A DNA stretch of 36,781 nt from Caulobacter sp. Its GTDB lineage: Bacteria > Pseudomonadota > Alphaproteobacteria > Caulobacterales > Caulobacteraceae. Shown one piece after another: positions 1 to 7,463 of the stretch; positions within the stretch are counted from its first letter, which is position 1, and every line of letters begins with the position of its first letter. The notes beneath the pieces are model-generated. The model searched no databases and was not told where the DNA came from. It saw nothing but the letters and a program-made list of their open reading frames with translations. The stretch lies in the NCBI GenBank assembly GCA_026225565.1, contig JAMFTA010000052.1:1-36781 (forward strand). Direction: 5' to 3'. The translations under genes were made by a program, and so were the position numbers.

Positions 1-133
1 CGCCATCAGGACTGATCTCCAAAAATCAGCCTTGAATCACAACTCCCTTCGCCAGGGAATCCCACAGCCCTTAAATCCTGACTACGTCCTAGGGCGTCGT
101 CCTTGGGCGCCTCAACTTTCCGCACGGCGCGTC

Positions 134-150
134 GCCGATCCCAGATCGGC
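134..150 (-). terminator. Hairpin downstream of the oxidoreductase gene, possible terminator
   Basis: A perfect 7-bp inverted repeat (GCCGATC, 3-nt loop, GATCGGC) lies 27 bp past the stop codon of the minus-strand oxidoreductase gene. No T-run follows on the minus strand, so intrinsic termination is only a guess. The rest of positions 1-176 shows no convincing gene on either strand. Confidence 0.35.
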
Positions 151-176
151 CTTCGAAGCGCACGGGATCGCCTTTG

Positions 177-1712
177 CTACGCCGCCACCTTTCGGGGCAC
201 CAGCCGCTCGCTGGTCAGGGCGTCTTCGGCGCCGGAATAGCCGGCCTCGGAATATTCCGCGTCCTCATTCACCCGCCAGACATCGAACTGGCGCTGGCCG
301 GCCAGGATGTTTTCCACCGTCAGCATGGCGGTCATCATGGCGTGGTCCTGATTGTTGTACTTATGCATACCGTTGCGGCCGACCAGGTGCAGGGTGGGGT
401 AGTTGGTCTCCAGATCCTCGCGCACTGCGTCCACGTGGGTCTGATAGGCGTCGTCGTAGACCGGATAGGCCTTGGCCTGGCGCACCACCGAGCCGTCGAC
501 GATTTCGTGCGGCTGCAAGAGGCCGATCTGGGCGATCTCCTTGGTGGCCAGCGCGATCAGGTCCTCATCCTTGGACGTCCATACGCCGTCGCCCTCGAAG
601 CAAAAATATTCCAGGCCCAGACAGGCATAGCCTTGGGGCGCCATCTCCGGCGACCAGGAGAGGAAGTTCTGGATCCGGCCGACCTTCACGCTGGGATCGT
701 GGATGTAGATCCAGTTATCGGGGAAGGTGGACGCGGCCTTGGCGATCAGGGCCACGGTGATGAAGTCGCGATAGCGTAGGGACAGGGCGGCGTTGACGCT
801 GCGCGGCGTCGGCTGCAGGGCGGAGGCCAGCTCGGTGATCGGGGCGGAGGAGATGACTTCGCGCGCGCAATAGACGTGGGTCTCGCCGGCGGCCGAGGTG
901 GTGGTCACGGTCCACAGCTGACGGGCTTCGTCGAAGCTCAGCGCCGTCAGCTCGCGGTCCATGATCACCTCGCCCCCTTGGGCCTTGATCTTGGCGGCGG
1001 CGGCCTCCCACATCATGCCGGGGCCCTTCCTCGGATAGCGGAAGCTCTCGATCAGGCTCTTGACGCCGCCCTGATGCCCAAGCTCGGCGGCGGGTTTTTG
1101 GTGCAGGCCCAAGGAGCGCTTGACCCCGTCCCAGACGGCGGCGGAGAGGCTCAGCCCCTTGATCCGCTGGGCCGCCCAATCCGAGGAGATATCGTCGCAA
1201 CTCATGCCCCACACCTTTTCGGTGTAGGTGCGGAAGAAGATGGAGAACAGCTTCTCGCCGAACTGATTGCGCACCCATTGGTGGAAGGTCTTGGCCGGCT
1301 CGATCGGGGTGACCTTGGCCCAGGCGTAGGAGATCATGCAGGCAGTGGAGGTGACGATCCCCAGGTTCATCAACGCCTCGAACGCCTTCAAGGGATAGGC
1401 GTAATATTTCTTGCCGTAGAAGATGCGCGACAGGCGTGGCCGATCGATGAAGTCGTCGGGAAGGAGCTCGTCCCAGAGGTCGACCACTTCGCGCGATTTG
1501 GAGAAGAAGCGGTGGCCGCCGATATCGAAGCGGAAGTCGCCATAGCGCACGGTGCGGCTGATGCCGCCCACATAGTCTGGATCGCGCTCGATCACCCGCA
1601 CGCTCTTGCCCGCCTTGGTCAAGAGGTAGGAGGCTGTGAGACCCGCGGGCCCCGCGCCGATAATCAGGATGTCGGTGTCGGCGGCGGCATTGTCATACGG
1701 CATGGGGTTCAC
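177..1712 (-). CDS. FAD-dependent oxidoreductase (amine oxidase / UDP-galactopyranose-mutase-like)
   Basis: A 511-residue protein with an N-terminal Rossmann dinucleotide-binding motif (GAGPAG, residues 19-24, after a hydrophobic beta strand), an acidic end to the second strand (VIERD) and an early GGHRFF stretch. This is the pattern of flavin-dependent amine-oxidase/phytoene-desaturase-like enzymes and of UDP-galactopyranose mutase relatives. Such proteins are often encoded beside glycosyltransferases and may act on a nucleotide sugar or lipid-linked sugar; the substrate cannot be read from the sequence. The GTG start at 1712 overlaps the stop codon of the upstream GtrA gene (GTGA) and has an AAGGG ribosome site about 7 nt ahead. 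An internal ATG at 1703 lacks well-spaced Shine-Dalgarno bases. The overlap indicates translational coupling with the GtrA gene. The oxidoreductase fold is certain; the specific reaction is not. Confidence 0.8.
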   Translation of the reverse strand: MNPMPYDNAAADTDILIIGAGPAGLTASYLLTKAGKSVRVIERDPDYVGGISRTVRYGDFRFDIGGHRFFSKSREVVDLWDELLPDDFIDRPRLSRIFYGKKYYAYPLKAFEALMNLGIVTSTACMISYAWAKVTPIEPAKTFHQWVRNQFGEKLFSIFFRTYTEKVWGMSCDDISSDWAAQRIKGLSLSAAVWDGVKRSLGLHQKPAAELGHQGGVKSLIESFRYPRKGPGMMWEAAAAKIKAQGGEVIMDRELTALSFDEARQLWTVTTTSAAGETHVYCAREVISSAPITELASALQPTPRSVNAALSLRYRDFITVALIAKAASTFPDNWIYIHDPSVKVGRIQNFLSWSPEMAPQGYACLGLEYFCFEGDGVWTSKDEDLIALATKEIAQIGLLQPHEIVDGSVVRQAKAYPVYDDAYQTHVDAVREDLETNYPTLHLVGRNGMHKYNNQDHAMMTAMLTVENILAGQRQFDVWRVNEDAEYSEAGYSGAEDALTSERLVPRKVAA

Positions 1713-2287
1713 TTATCGCCCTTCTGCGCCGATTGCGGGGCGAAGGTGAAAAAACGGCTTCCAAAGTAGGAGAAAAGGGTCGCAACGGCGGCGCCGATGA
1801 CCACGTCCACCGGCGGAGGAATTTGCTTCATGCGCTCCACCAAGGCATGAAAGACGAAATAGCTGACAGACTGGGAAACGAGGGTGACGACGGCGTAGCG
1901 TAGCACTTCATGGTGCAATTTGCGCCCCGTGGCGGCGAAAGTCAGCTTGCGATTGAGCGTCCAGGTGATGCTGGTGGCTATGATCAATCCGGTCAACCAA
2001 GCCCACGAGTGCTGGATGGTCAGTTTGTTGAGCGCCCTGGCGGCGGGCGTGTCGCCGAGAAAGCGCGTAAATTTCGACACAAGCGGATGATCGTTCAGCT
2101 TGTAAAGCAAGGTGAACACGCTCGTATGGACCACCAGCCCCACCAGTCCCACGGCGAGAAACTTGTGCAAACCTTTGGGAATCGGCAGTCCGAGACGCTC
2201 AACGCGTTCGACCGCCGCTCTCATATATGACATCAACGCCGCCTGATTGGGAGGTGCGTCCGCACGCGTCCCGATGAACTTGAGCAC
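1709..2287 (-). CDS. GtrA-family polytopic membrane protein
   Basis: A 192-residue protein with about four hydrophobic segments: near residues 45-62, 93-110 and 130-150, and a last one near 162-182. It carries the family signature FLAVGLVGLVVHTSVF at the start of the first span and a basic linker (TLNRKLTF) after the second. GtrA-like proteins are thought to move polyprenyl-phosphate-linked sugars across the inner membrane, or to help their modification. The start is GTG at 2287, with GAGG eight nt upstream. The stop codon overlaps the start of the oxidoreductase gene, so the two form an operon. The gene diverges from the GT-C gene at 2360, leaving 72 bp for both promoters. Family assignment is firm; the cargo is unknown. 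Confidence 0.82.
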   Translation of the reverse strand: MLKFIGTRADAPPNQAALMSYMRAAVERVERLGLPIPKGLHKFLAVGLVGLVVHTSVFTLLYKLNDHPLVSKFTRFLGDTPAARALNKLTIQHSWAWLTGLIIATSITWTLNRKLTFAATGRKLHHEVLRYAVVTLVSQSVSYFVFHALVERMKQIPPPVDVVIGAAVATLFSYFGSRFFTFAPQSAQKGDK

Positions 2288-2359
2288 TCGTAAACCTCAA
2301 AACGGGAACGTCGGCCAGCGGTATAAACGAAGTCGCTCGCGAAATCGTGAACTGCGCCT

Positions 2360-4255
2360 ATGACTGCGACGAAAGGGCCTCACCCAAGCATGATGCTTCC
2401 CGAACCGCCAGACCTCGGCCGTCCGCGATGGTGGCTTGTCCTGACGGCGCTGTTTGTGACCCTTGTTGTCGGCCTTGTGCTCAGCCTGCGCGATGCGTCC
2501 GATCTCAGCCGCGCCTTGGGCGACACCGACGACGCCATGCGGCTGGTGTTGGTGCGCGGCCTCTTGCACGGCCAGGGCTGGTGGGATCAGCATCTGATGC
2601 GTCTGCAGCCCCCGATGGGCGTCTACATGCATTGGTCCCGGTTGCTGGACGGGGGCATAGCGGCGCTCGATTGGGTTTTCACCCCCTTTGTCGGCGGCCC
2701 CAGGGCCGAATGGCTGACCCGATTGATCTGGCCGCTGTTGTGGATTTTCCCAGCCGCCCTCGCCATGCTTTCATTGGCGGATCGGCTGAGCGAGCGGGCG
2801 AACGGGGAAAAGAGCGGCGGAGCGGTGCTGATCGCGACCTTTTTGCTCGCCACCAACTACATCCTCTATCTGCAGTTCCACCCTGGGCGGGTGGATCATC
2901 ACGACGTGCAGATGAGCTTTTGCTTTCTGGCTCTGGCGGGGGCGGCTCAACGGGGCCCGAGTGCGCGCGGCCCGCTCCTCGCCGGCGTCGCCACCGCCCT
3001 CGGCCTGGCCGTCGGACTGGAGGCCCTGGTGTTCGAAGCGGCGATCGGCGGCGCGATCGCCCTGCGCTTCGTCTTCGATGCGCGGGACGCCCGGCGTTTG
3101 CGCGTTTACGGCCTCGCCCTGGCGATCACCACGCTGCTGGCCTTTTGCATCCAGACGCCGCCCTGGCGCTGGATCACTGCGGCCTGCGACGCCTTGGCCT
3201 TCAACTCCACCGCAGCCATCGTCGTCGCCGGTCTCGCTGTGGCCGCCGTCGCCCAATTCACCCCCACCCGATTCACCGGCGCCCGCTCGTCGCTGGTGCG
3301 GTTCATCGGGCTGGCGATAGGCGCGGCGGTGGCGGCTGGCGCCTATGTCGGCCTGGACCCGCACTGCCTGAAGGGGCCCTTCGCCGACGTCGATCCGGCC
3401 ATCAAAGTCTTTTGGCTGTCGCATGTGCAGGAGATGAGGCCCTGGCCGGCGGCTCTGAAGCAAAAGCCCGAGGACGCCATCGGTTTGGCCGCCGCGCCGG
3501 TCATGGGCCTGATCGGTCTGCTCTGGCTAGGCCGCCGCCGCGAGACCCGTCAAGCTTCGGCGTTTCGGCTGACCGCAGGCCTGCTTTTTCTAACCATGGC
3601 GGCGGGCTTCAGCGGGGTGCGTATGTGCGGCTACGCCGATTGGATCGCCATCCCGGTGATCGCCGCCGCCGCCGCTGACGCCGCCGAGACCGTAGCGCGC
3701 CGGCATCGGCGCGAGAGTCTGATCACAGTGATCATCGCGGGGCTCCTCGTCACCCCTGTGTCCGCCGCTGCGGGCGCGCTTTGGCTGACCAATACGGTCG
3801 CCAAGTTCAGCCGGGTCAAGCCTAAGCCCCAGGCCGCCAAGCCTGCGGACCATTGTTTCCAAACCGCCCCCTACCGAACCCTGGCCGGCGCCGGTCCGCC
3901 GGGGCTGGTGCTCAGCGAGGTGGATTTCGGACCCTTCATCCTTGCCAACACCCAAGACAGCGCCCTCGCAGCGCCCTACCACCGGATGAGCTGGGGCATG
4001 ATCGCCGCCCGGGGCGTGTTGTCGGCGAACGCCGCCGACGGAACCGCCGAGGCCAAGGCCCGGGCTCTGGGCGTGCGCTACGTCCTCGAATGCAACAACC
4101 ATCGCCGCCACGCAGACCGTGACGGCATGGCCGCGACATCCCTGCAAAAGCGTCTGGACGAGGATAAGGATCAGCCGGACTGGCTGGAGCGGGTCAATCC
4201 GCCACACTCCAATCTGGAAGTCTTCCGCGTGAAGCCGGCGACGCCCAAGCCGTGA
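2360..4255 (+). CDS. GT-C-fold multispanning membrane protein, STT3/PglB-like
   Basis: A 631-residue protein with a short cytoplasmic N-terminus, a first membrane span at about residues 24-42, many further hydrophobic spans to about 475, and a soluble C-terminal domain (about 480-631). After the first span comes an acidic motif (DTDDAM, residues 55-60), then a loop with WWDQHLMRLQPP and MHWSR, and a second motif GRVDHHDVQ (about 176-184). An acidic first loop plus a conserved Asp/His second loop resembles GT-C glycosyltransferases of the STT3/PglB oligosaccharyltransferase group, which use lipid-linked sugars. Whether it transfers to protein or lipid cannot be told. The first ATG has no good Shine-Dalgarno; Met11/Met12 are alternatives. 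The stop overlaps the next gene's GTG start, so the pair is probably co-translated. Confidence 0.65.
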   Translation: MTATKGPHPSMMLPEPPDLGRPRWWLVLTALFVTLVVGLVLSLRDASDLSRALGDTDDAMRLVLVRGLLHGQGWWDQHLMRLQPPMGVYMHWSRLLDGGIAALDWVFTPFVGGPRAEWLTRLIWPLLWIFPAALAMLSLADRLSERANGEKSGGAVLIATFLLATNYILYLQFHPGRVDHHDVQMSFCFLALAGAAQRGPSARGPLLAGVATALGLAVGLEALVFEAAIGGAIALRFVFDARDARRLRVYGLALAITTLLAFCIQTPPWRWITAACDALAFNSTAAIVVAGLAVAAVAQFTPTRFTGARSSLVRFIGLAIGAAVAAGAYVGLDPHCLKGPFADVDPAIKVFWLSHVQEMRPWPAALKQKPEDAIGLAAAPVMGLIGLLWLGRRRETRQASAFRLTAGLLFLTMAAGFSGVRMCGYADWIAIPVIAAAAADAAETVARRHRRESLITVIIAGLLVTPVSAAAGALWLTNTVAKFSRVKPKPQAAKPADHCFQTAPYRTLAGAGPPGLVLSEVDFGPFILANTQDSALAAPYHRMSWGMIAARGVLSANAADGTAEAKARALGVRYVLECNNHRRHADRDGMAATSLQKRLDEDKDQPDWLERVNPPHSNLEVFRVKPATPKP

Positions 4256-5445
4256 AGCTGCGCCGATTTCTCACCCCCGACCTGATGTTATGGGAGCTTT
4301 GCGCGCTCTCCTGGCTTCTGCTCCTGCCCTACATCATGACCGCGCATGGGCATCTGGATTGGACCCGTCACGCCTTGGGTCGCGATTTTGTCAACTATTG
4401 GACGGCCGGTCATCTGGTCTTCACCCCCCATAGGCTCGACGTCTTCACACCGGACCTGTTCCTCGGGTGGGAGCATCGGCTGTTCGATCCGCGCCTGCCG
4501 TTCCACTTCTGGTCCTATCCGCCGCCGGCGCTGTTCCTGGTCGCGCCCCTGGCGCTGTTTCCCTACATCGCCGGCCTGATCGCTTGGTCTTTGGCCGGGA
4601 TCGTGGCGCTGGTCCCCGCGGCGCGGGCCTTCTTCAAGGACGACAAGGATCGCTGGCTCTTGGTCGCCGCCCCAGCGGCAGCCATCAATATCGCCCTTGG
4701 ACAGAATGGGGCCTTCACCGGGGCGCTGATGTTGGGCGGTCTCGCCCTATGGACCGATCGCCCGCGTTGGTCCGGGGTGCTGCTGGGCCTGCTCATCTTC
4801 AAGCCGCAGCTGGCCATCCTCCTTCCCATCGCGGTGCTCGCCGAGCGGCGCTGGAGCACCATGTTCTGGGCCGCCGCCGTCGCCGTCGCCGTGCTGCTGG
4901 CGTCCACCCTGGTGTTTGGGGTGGAGGCGTGGCGCGGCTTTTTCGGGCCGACCTTGACGATGCAGAAGACCATGCTCAGCGAAGGTATGGGACCGTTCCA
5001 GTGGATGATGCCCTCGGCCTTCATGGCGGCGCGGGTGCTGGGGGCGCGGGCCGACCTGGCCATGGCGGTTCAGGCGCCCTTTTCCCTGTTCGCCGCCTGG
5101 CTGGTCTGGCGCGCCTACCGCAGCGGCGCGGATCCCCTGCTAAAGGCGGCGGTGCTGGCGGCGGCGACAGCCGTCGCCTCGCCCCAGGTGTTCAACTACG
5201 ACCTGATCCCGGCGGCGGCGGCGGCGCTCGTGCTGTGGCGGCGAGACGAGGGCGCCCTCGCCCGGGGCCTATCCCTGGCGCTCTGGGCCCTCCCCGTGGT
5301 GATGATCGCCGCCCAGGCAGTGCATATCGTCATCGCCCCCTTGATCCTGACGGGCGTGGCCTGGAAATTGGCTCAGATGACGGGCGATAGGCCCAATCGC
5401 GCGGCCAGGGCGTCGATGATCGGCGAGGCCGCCTCGAACACATAG
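4252..5445 (+). CDS. GT87-family (DUF2029) membrane glycosyltransferase-like protein
   Basis: A 397-residue polytopic protein starting with GTG inside the previous stop codon (GTGA). Features typical of GT87/DUF2029 mannosyltransferase-like proteins are the acidic first-loop motif RDFVNYWTAGHL, the span WSYPPPALFLVAPLALFPY, an NGAFTGALMLGGLAL segment, KPQLAILLPIAVL and a late SPQVFNYDLIP loop. Members use polyprenyl-phosphate sugars on the periplasmic side of the inner membrane. With the STT3-like, GtrA-like and oxidoreductase genes it suggests a small envelope-glycan pathway. The last 24 codons lie antisense to the end of hisG (73-bp overlap), which is unusual; the C-terminal tail after the last span (DRPNRAARAS...) looks non-conserved. 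Confidence in the family is good, in the substrate none. Confidence 0.75.
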   Translation: MKLRRFLTPDLMLWELCALSWLLLLPYIMTAHGHLDWTRHALGRDFVNYWTAGHLVFTPHRLDVFTPDLFLGWEHRLFDPRLPFHFWSYPPPALFLVAPLALFPYIAGLIAWSLAGIVALVPAARAFFKDDKDRWLLVAAPAAAINIALGQNGAFTGALMLGGLALWTDRPRWSGVLLGLLIFKPQLAILLPIAVLAERRWSTMFWAAAVAVAVLLASTLVFGVEAWRGFFGPTLTMQKTMLSEGMGPFQWMMPSAFMAARVLGARADLAMAVQAPFSLFAAWLVWRAYRSGADPLLKAAVLAAATAVASPQVFNYDLIPAAAAALVLWRRDEGALARGLSLALWALPVVMIAAQAVHIVIAPLILTGVAWKLAQMTGDRPNRAARASMIGEAASNT

Positions 5446-6341
5446 TCCGGCCGGCTGACGCTGACCGGACCGACTTCGGCGTCGGTTAGGGCTTCGGCGG
5501 CGTCGAACATGTCGCCGGCGGGGATGAACAGGCCTTCCGAGCGGCGGGTGGCGCCCTGGTCCAGGAAGCGCTTCACCGCCCGGCTGGCGGGACCGTCGAA
5601 CTCCGCCGGCCAGCCCATAGACGACAAGGCCTTGGCTCGTCCCCGCGCCTCCACCACTCGGAGCAGGCGGCGGGCGGCGGCGAAAATCGCCGGCGACCAA
5701 ACGGCGGCCAGCGACGCCGCCAGCTGCGCCTCGCTTTTCAAGATCACCCCGTCGGAGACGATCTTCAGATTGTTGGCCAGCAGGGTCGCGCCCGTGGTGG
5801 TGATGTCGACGATCAACTCGGCGGCGCCGGCGGCCGGAGCCCCCTCGGTGGCGCCTTGCGAGTCGACGATGCGGTAGTCGGCGATGCCGCAGCGGGTGAA
5901 GAAGGCGCGGGTCTGAACCCCATATTTGGTGGCTACCCGCAGGCGCTGGCCGGTGCGGGCGAGAAAGAGGTGAGCCACCTCCTCCACGTCGGTCATCGTG
6001 TCGACATCGATCCAGCTTTGCGGCGCGGCGACCACCAGGTCGGCCCGGCCGAAACCGAGCGCCCGCAGCAGCATCACCCGCGCGTCCACATCCCCGCCCC
6101 GCTCGCGGATCACGTCCTCGCCGGTGACGCCCAGGTGGATCTCCCCGGCGTCCAAGGCGGCGGCGATGTCGGAGGCGGACAACAGCCGCACCTCGGCCCC
6201 CGGCAGACCCCTGATGGTCGCCGAATAGCCGCGCGCGCCGCCGTCGATCTCCAAGCGAAACCCGCTGTCGCCCAGCCAAGCCTCGGCCTGCTCCTTCAAG
6301 CGCCCCTTGGAGGGGATGGCGATGATCAAAAGCTCGCTCAT
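5373..6341 (-). CDS. hisG: ATP phosphoribosyltransferase HisG with a C-terminal extension
   Basis: First enzyme of histidine synthesis: it joins ATP and PRPP to give phosphoribosyl-ATP in the cytoplasm. The 322-residue protein shows the HisG start (IAIPSKGRL, residues 7-15), GVTGEDVI (71-78), VATKYG (136-141) and the PRPP loop DITTTGATLLANN (179-191). The chosen ATG at 6341 has GGGGAG about 8 nt ahead and overlaps the hisZ stop (ATGA); an in-frame start at 6383 would lie inside hisZ. Short HisG enzymes that work with HisZ are usually just over 200 residues. Here the recognisable core ends near residue 232 and about 90 more residues follow, which do not look to me like the ACT-type regulatory domain of long HisG. 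The 3' end overlaps the convergent GT87 gene by 73 bp. Confidence 0.92.
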   Translation of the reverse strand: MSELLIIAIPSKGRLKEQAEAWLGDSGFRLEIDGGARGYSATIRGLPGAEVRLLSASDIAAALDAGEIHLGVTGEDVIRERGGDVDARVMLLRALGFGRADLVVAAPQSWIDVDTMTDVEEVAHLFLARTGQRLRVATKYGVQTRAFFTRCGIADYRIVDSQGATEGAPAAGAAELIVDITTTGATLLANNLKIVSDGVILKSEAQLAASLAAVWSPAIFAAARRLLRVVEARGRAKALSSMGWPAEFDGPASRAVKRFLDQGATRRSEGLFIPAGDMFDAAEALTDAEVGPVSVSRPDYVFEAASPIIDALAARLGLSPVI

Positions 6342-7462
6342 GCCGCGCTCCCCGCAAAAGCCCGGCCAGGACGAACCATACAACCCACCGCCCCCGGGTG
6401 ACCGCCCAGCCGCGCCGGCAAGCCATCGTAGCGCCCGCCCGCCGCCACCGGCGCATCGGGACCCAAGGCGGCGCTGCGCACCTCGAACAATACCCCGTCG
6501 TAATAGCCGAAGGGGCGGACGAAGGCGGTGGAGAGGGTCAGGGCCTTTTCCGGCGCGCCGGCCTTCACCAGGGCCTTCAGACGGCGGGTCCAGTGTTCAG
6601 TGACAGCGGAGAGATCGCCGCCGCCCTCGGCCGCCAGCGCCTCCACCTTATCCAGGGTGTGGCGGGGCCGGTCCGACACCTTCAGGAAACGCTCGATCAG
6701 GTCGGCTTCGGCGGCGGTGAGGGGCGGGGTGCGCGCGGCCTCGGCCCGAATGGCCAGGCGATGGGTGATCTCGGCGGCGGAGCGACCGCCTACGGGCTGG
6801 ATGCCGGCCAGCCCCCAAAGCTCCTCCAGAACGCCGGTGGCCTCGGCCTCGGGCAGATCGGCCAGCAGGCTCGCAAGACGCCCGCCGGCGCTTGCTGTCG
6901 ACCCCGCCACCGCCTGGGCCCGGCCGATTTCGGCCCAGAGCGCGCGCGGATTGGCGAACACTCGCACCAGGCGGCCCTGGGTAGTGTCTGGCAGCTTCAA
7001 GGCCACGAGGAAGGCGCGAAACAGGCCGATGTCGCCGAGCTGGATCGACAGGTCCTTGCGGCCGCCCGCCGCCGACGCCGCCCAGGCCAGGGCCGCCACC
7101 GCGGCGTCTTCCACCGCCGGGTCTTCTCCGCCGCCGAAGGCTTCAACGCCGATCTGCAGGAATTCAGTTTCGTTCTCAGTGGCTGTGGCCGGCGCGCGAA
7201 ACGCCTTGCCCTCATAGAGGTAGCGGCCGGCGGCGTGGCCGCCGGCGATGTGGGCGCGGGTAATGGGGATGGTGAAGTCAGGACGCAGCGCCTGCTCCTC
7301 AATCCCGCCCGAGACCACATAGAGCCGCGAGCGCACCGCTTCGCCAGCCAGATCGAGCAAGAGGCCCAGGGGCTGCAACACCGGCGCGTCGGTCCAGGCG
7401 CCGCCGAAGGCTTCAAAGCGCGCGCGGATGGCAGCGAGGGTCTGGGTCGGCGCGGCAGTCAT
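6338..7462 (-). CDS. hisZ: ATP phosphoribosyltransferase regulatory subunit HisZ
   Basis: A 374-residue HisS paralogue that lacks aminoacylation activity and is needed as regulatory subunit by short-type HisG. Class II synthetase-like elements are visible: LRPDFTIPITRAHI (motif 2 region), a degenerate TENETEFLQIGVEAFG stretch, FGYYDGVLFEV and AAGGRYDGLPARLG near the C-terminus (the HisRS-like glycine loop). The start at 7462 (MTAAPTQT) directly follows the hisS stop with one base between them; longer in-frame starts up to 7588 would run into hisS. The stop overlaps the hisG start. The gene order hisS-hisZ-hisG implies one transcript and links tRNA charging with histidine synthesis. Nothing appears broken. 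Confidence 0.9.
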   Translation of the reverse strand: MTAAPTQTLAAIRARFEAFGGAWTDAPVLQPLGLLLDLAGEAVRSRLYVVSGGIEEQALRPDFTIPITRAHIAGGHAAGRYLYEGKAFRAPATATENETEFLQIGVEAFGGGEDPAVEDAAVAALAWAASAAGGRKDLSIQLGDIGLFRAFLVALKLPDTTQGRLVRVFANPRALWAEIGRAQAVAGSTASAGGRLASLLADLPEAEATGVLEELWGLAGIQPVGGRSAAEITHRLAIRAEAARTPPLTAAEADLIERFLKVSDRPRHTLDKVEALAAEGGGDLSAVTEHWTRRLKALVKAGAPEKALTLSTAFVRPFGYYDGVLFEVRSAALGPDAPVAAGGRYDGLPARLGGHPGAVGCMVRPGRAFAGSAA

Positions 7463-7463
7463 G

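Noticed and set aside
32-760. 242-codon plus-strand frame at the left edge
   Set aside because: Arg/Pro-rich translation, mostly antisense to the oxidoreductase; no domain seen.
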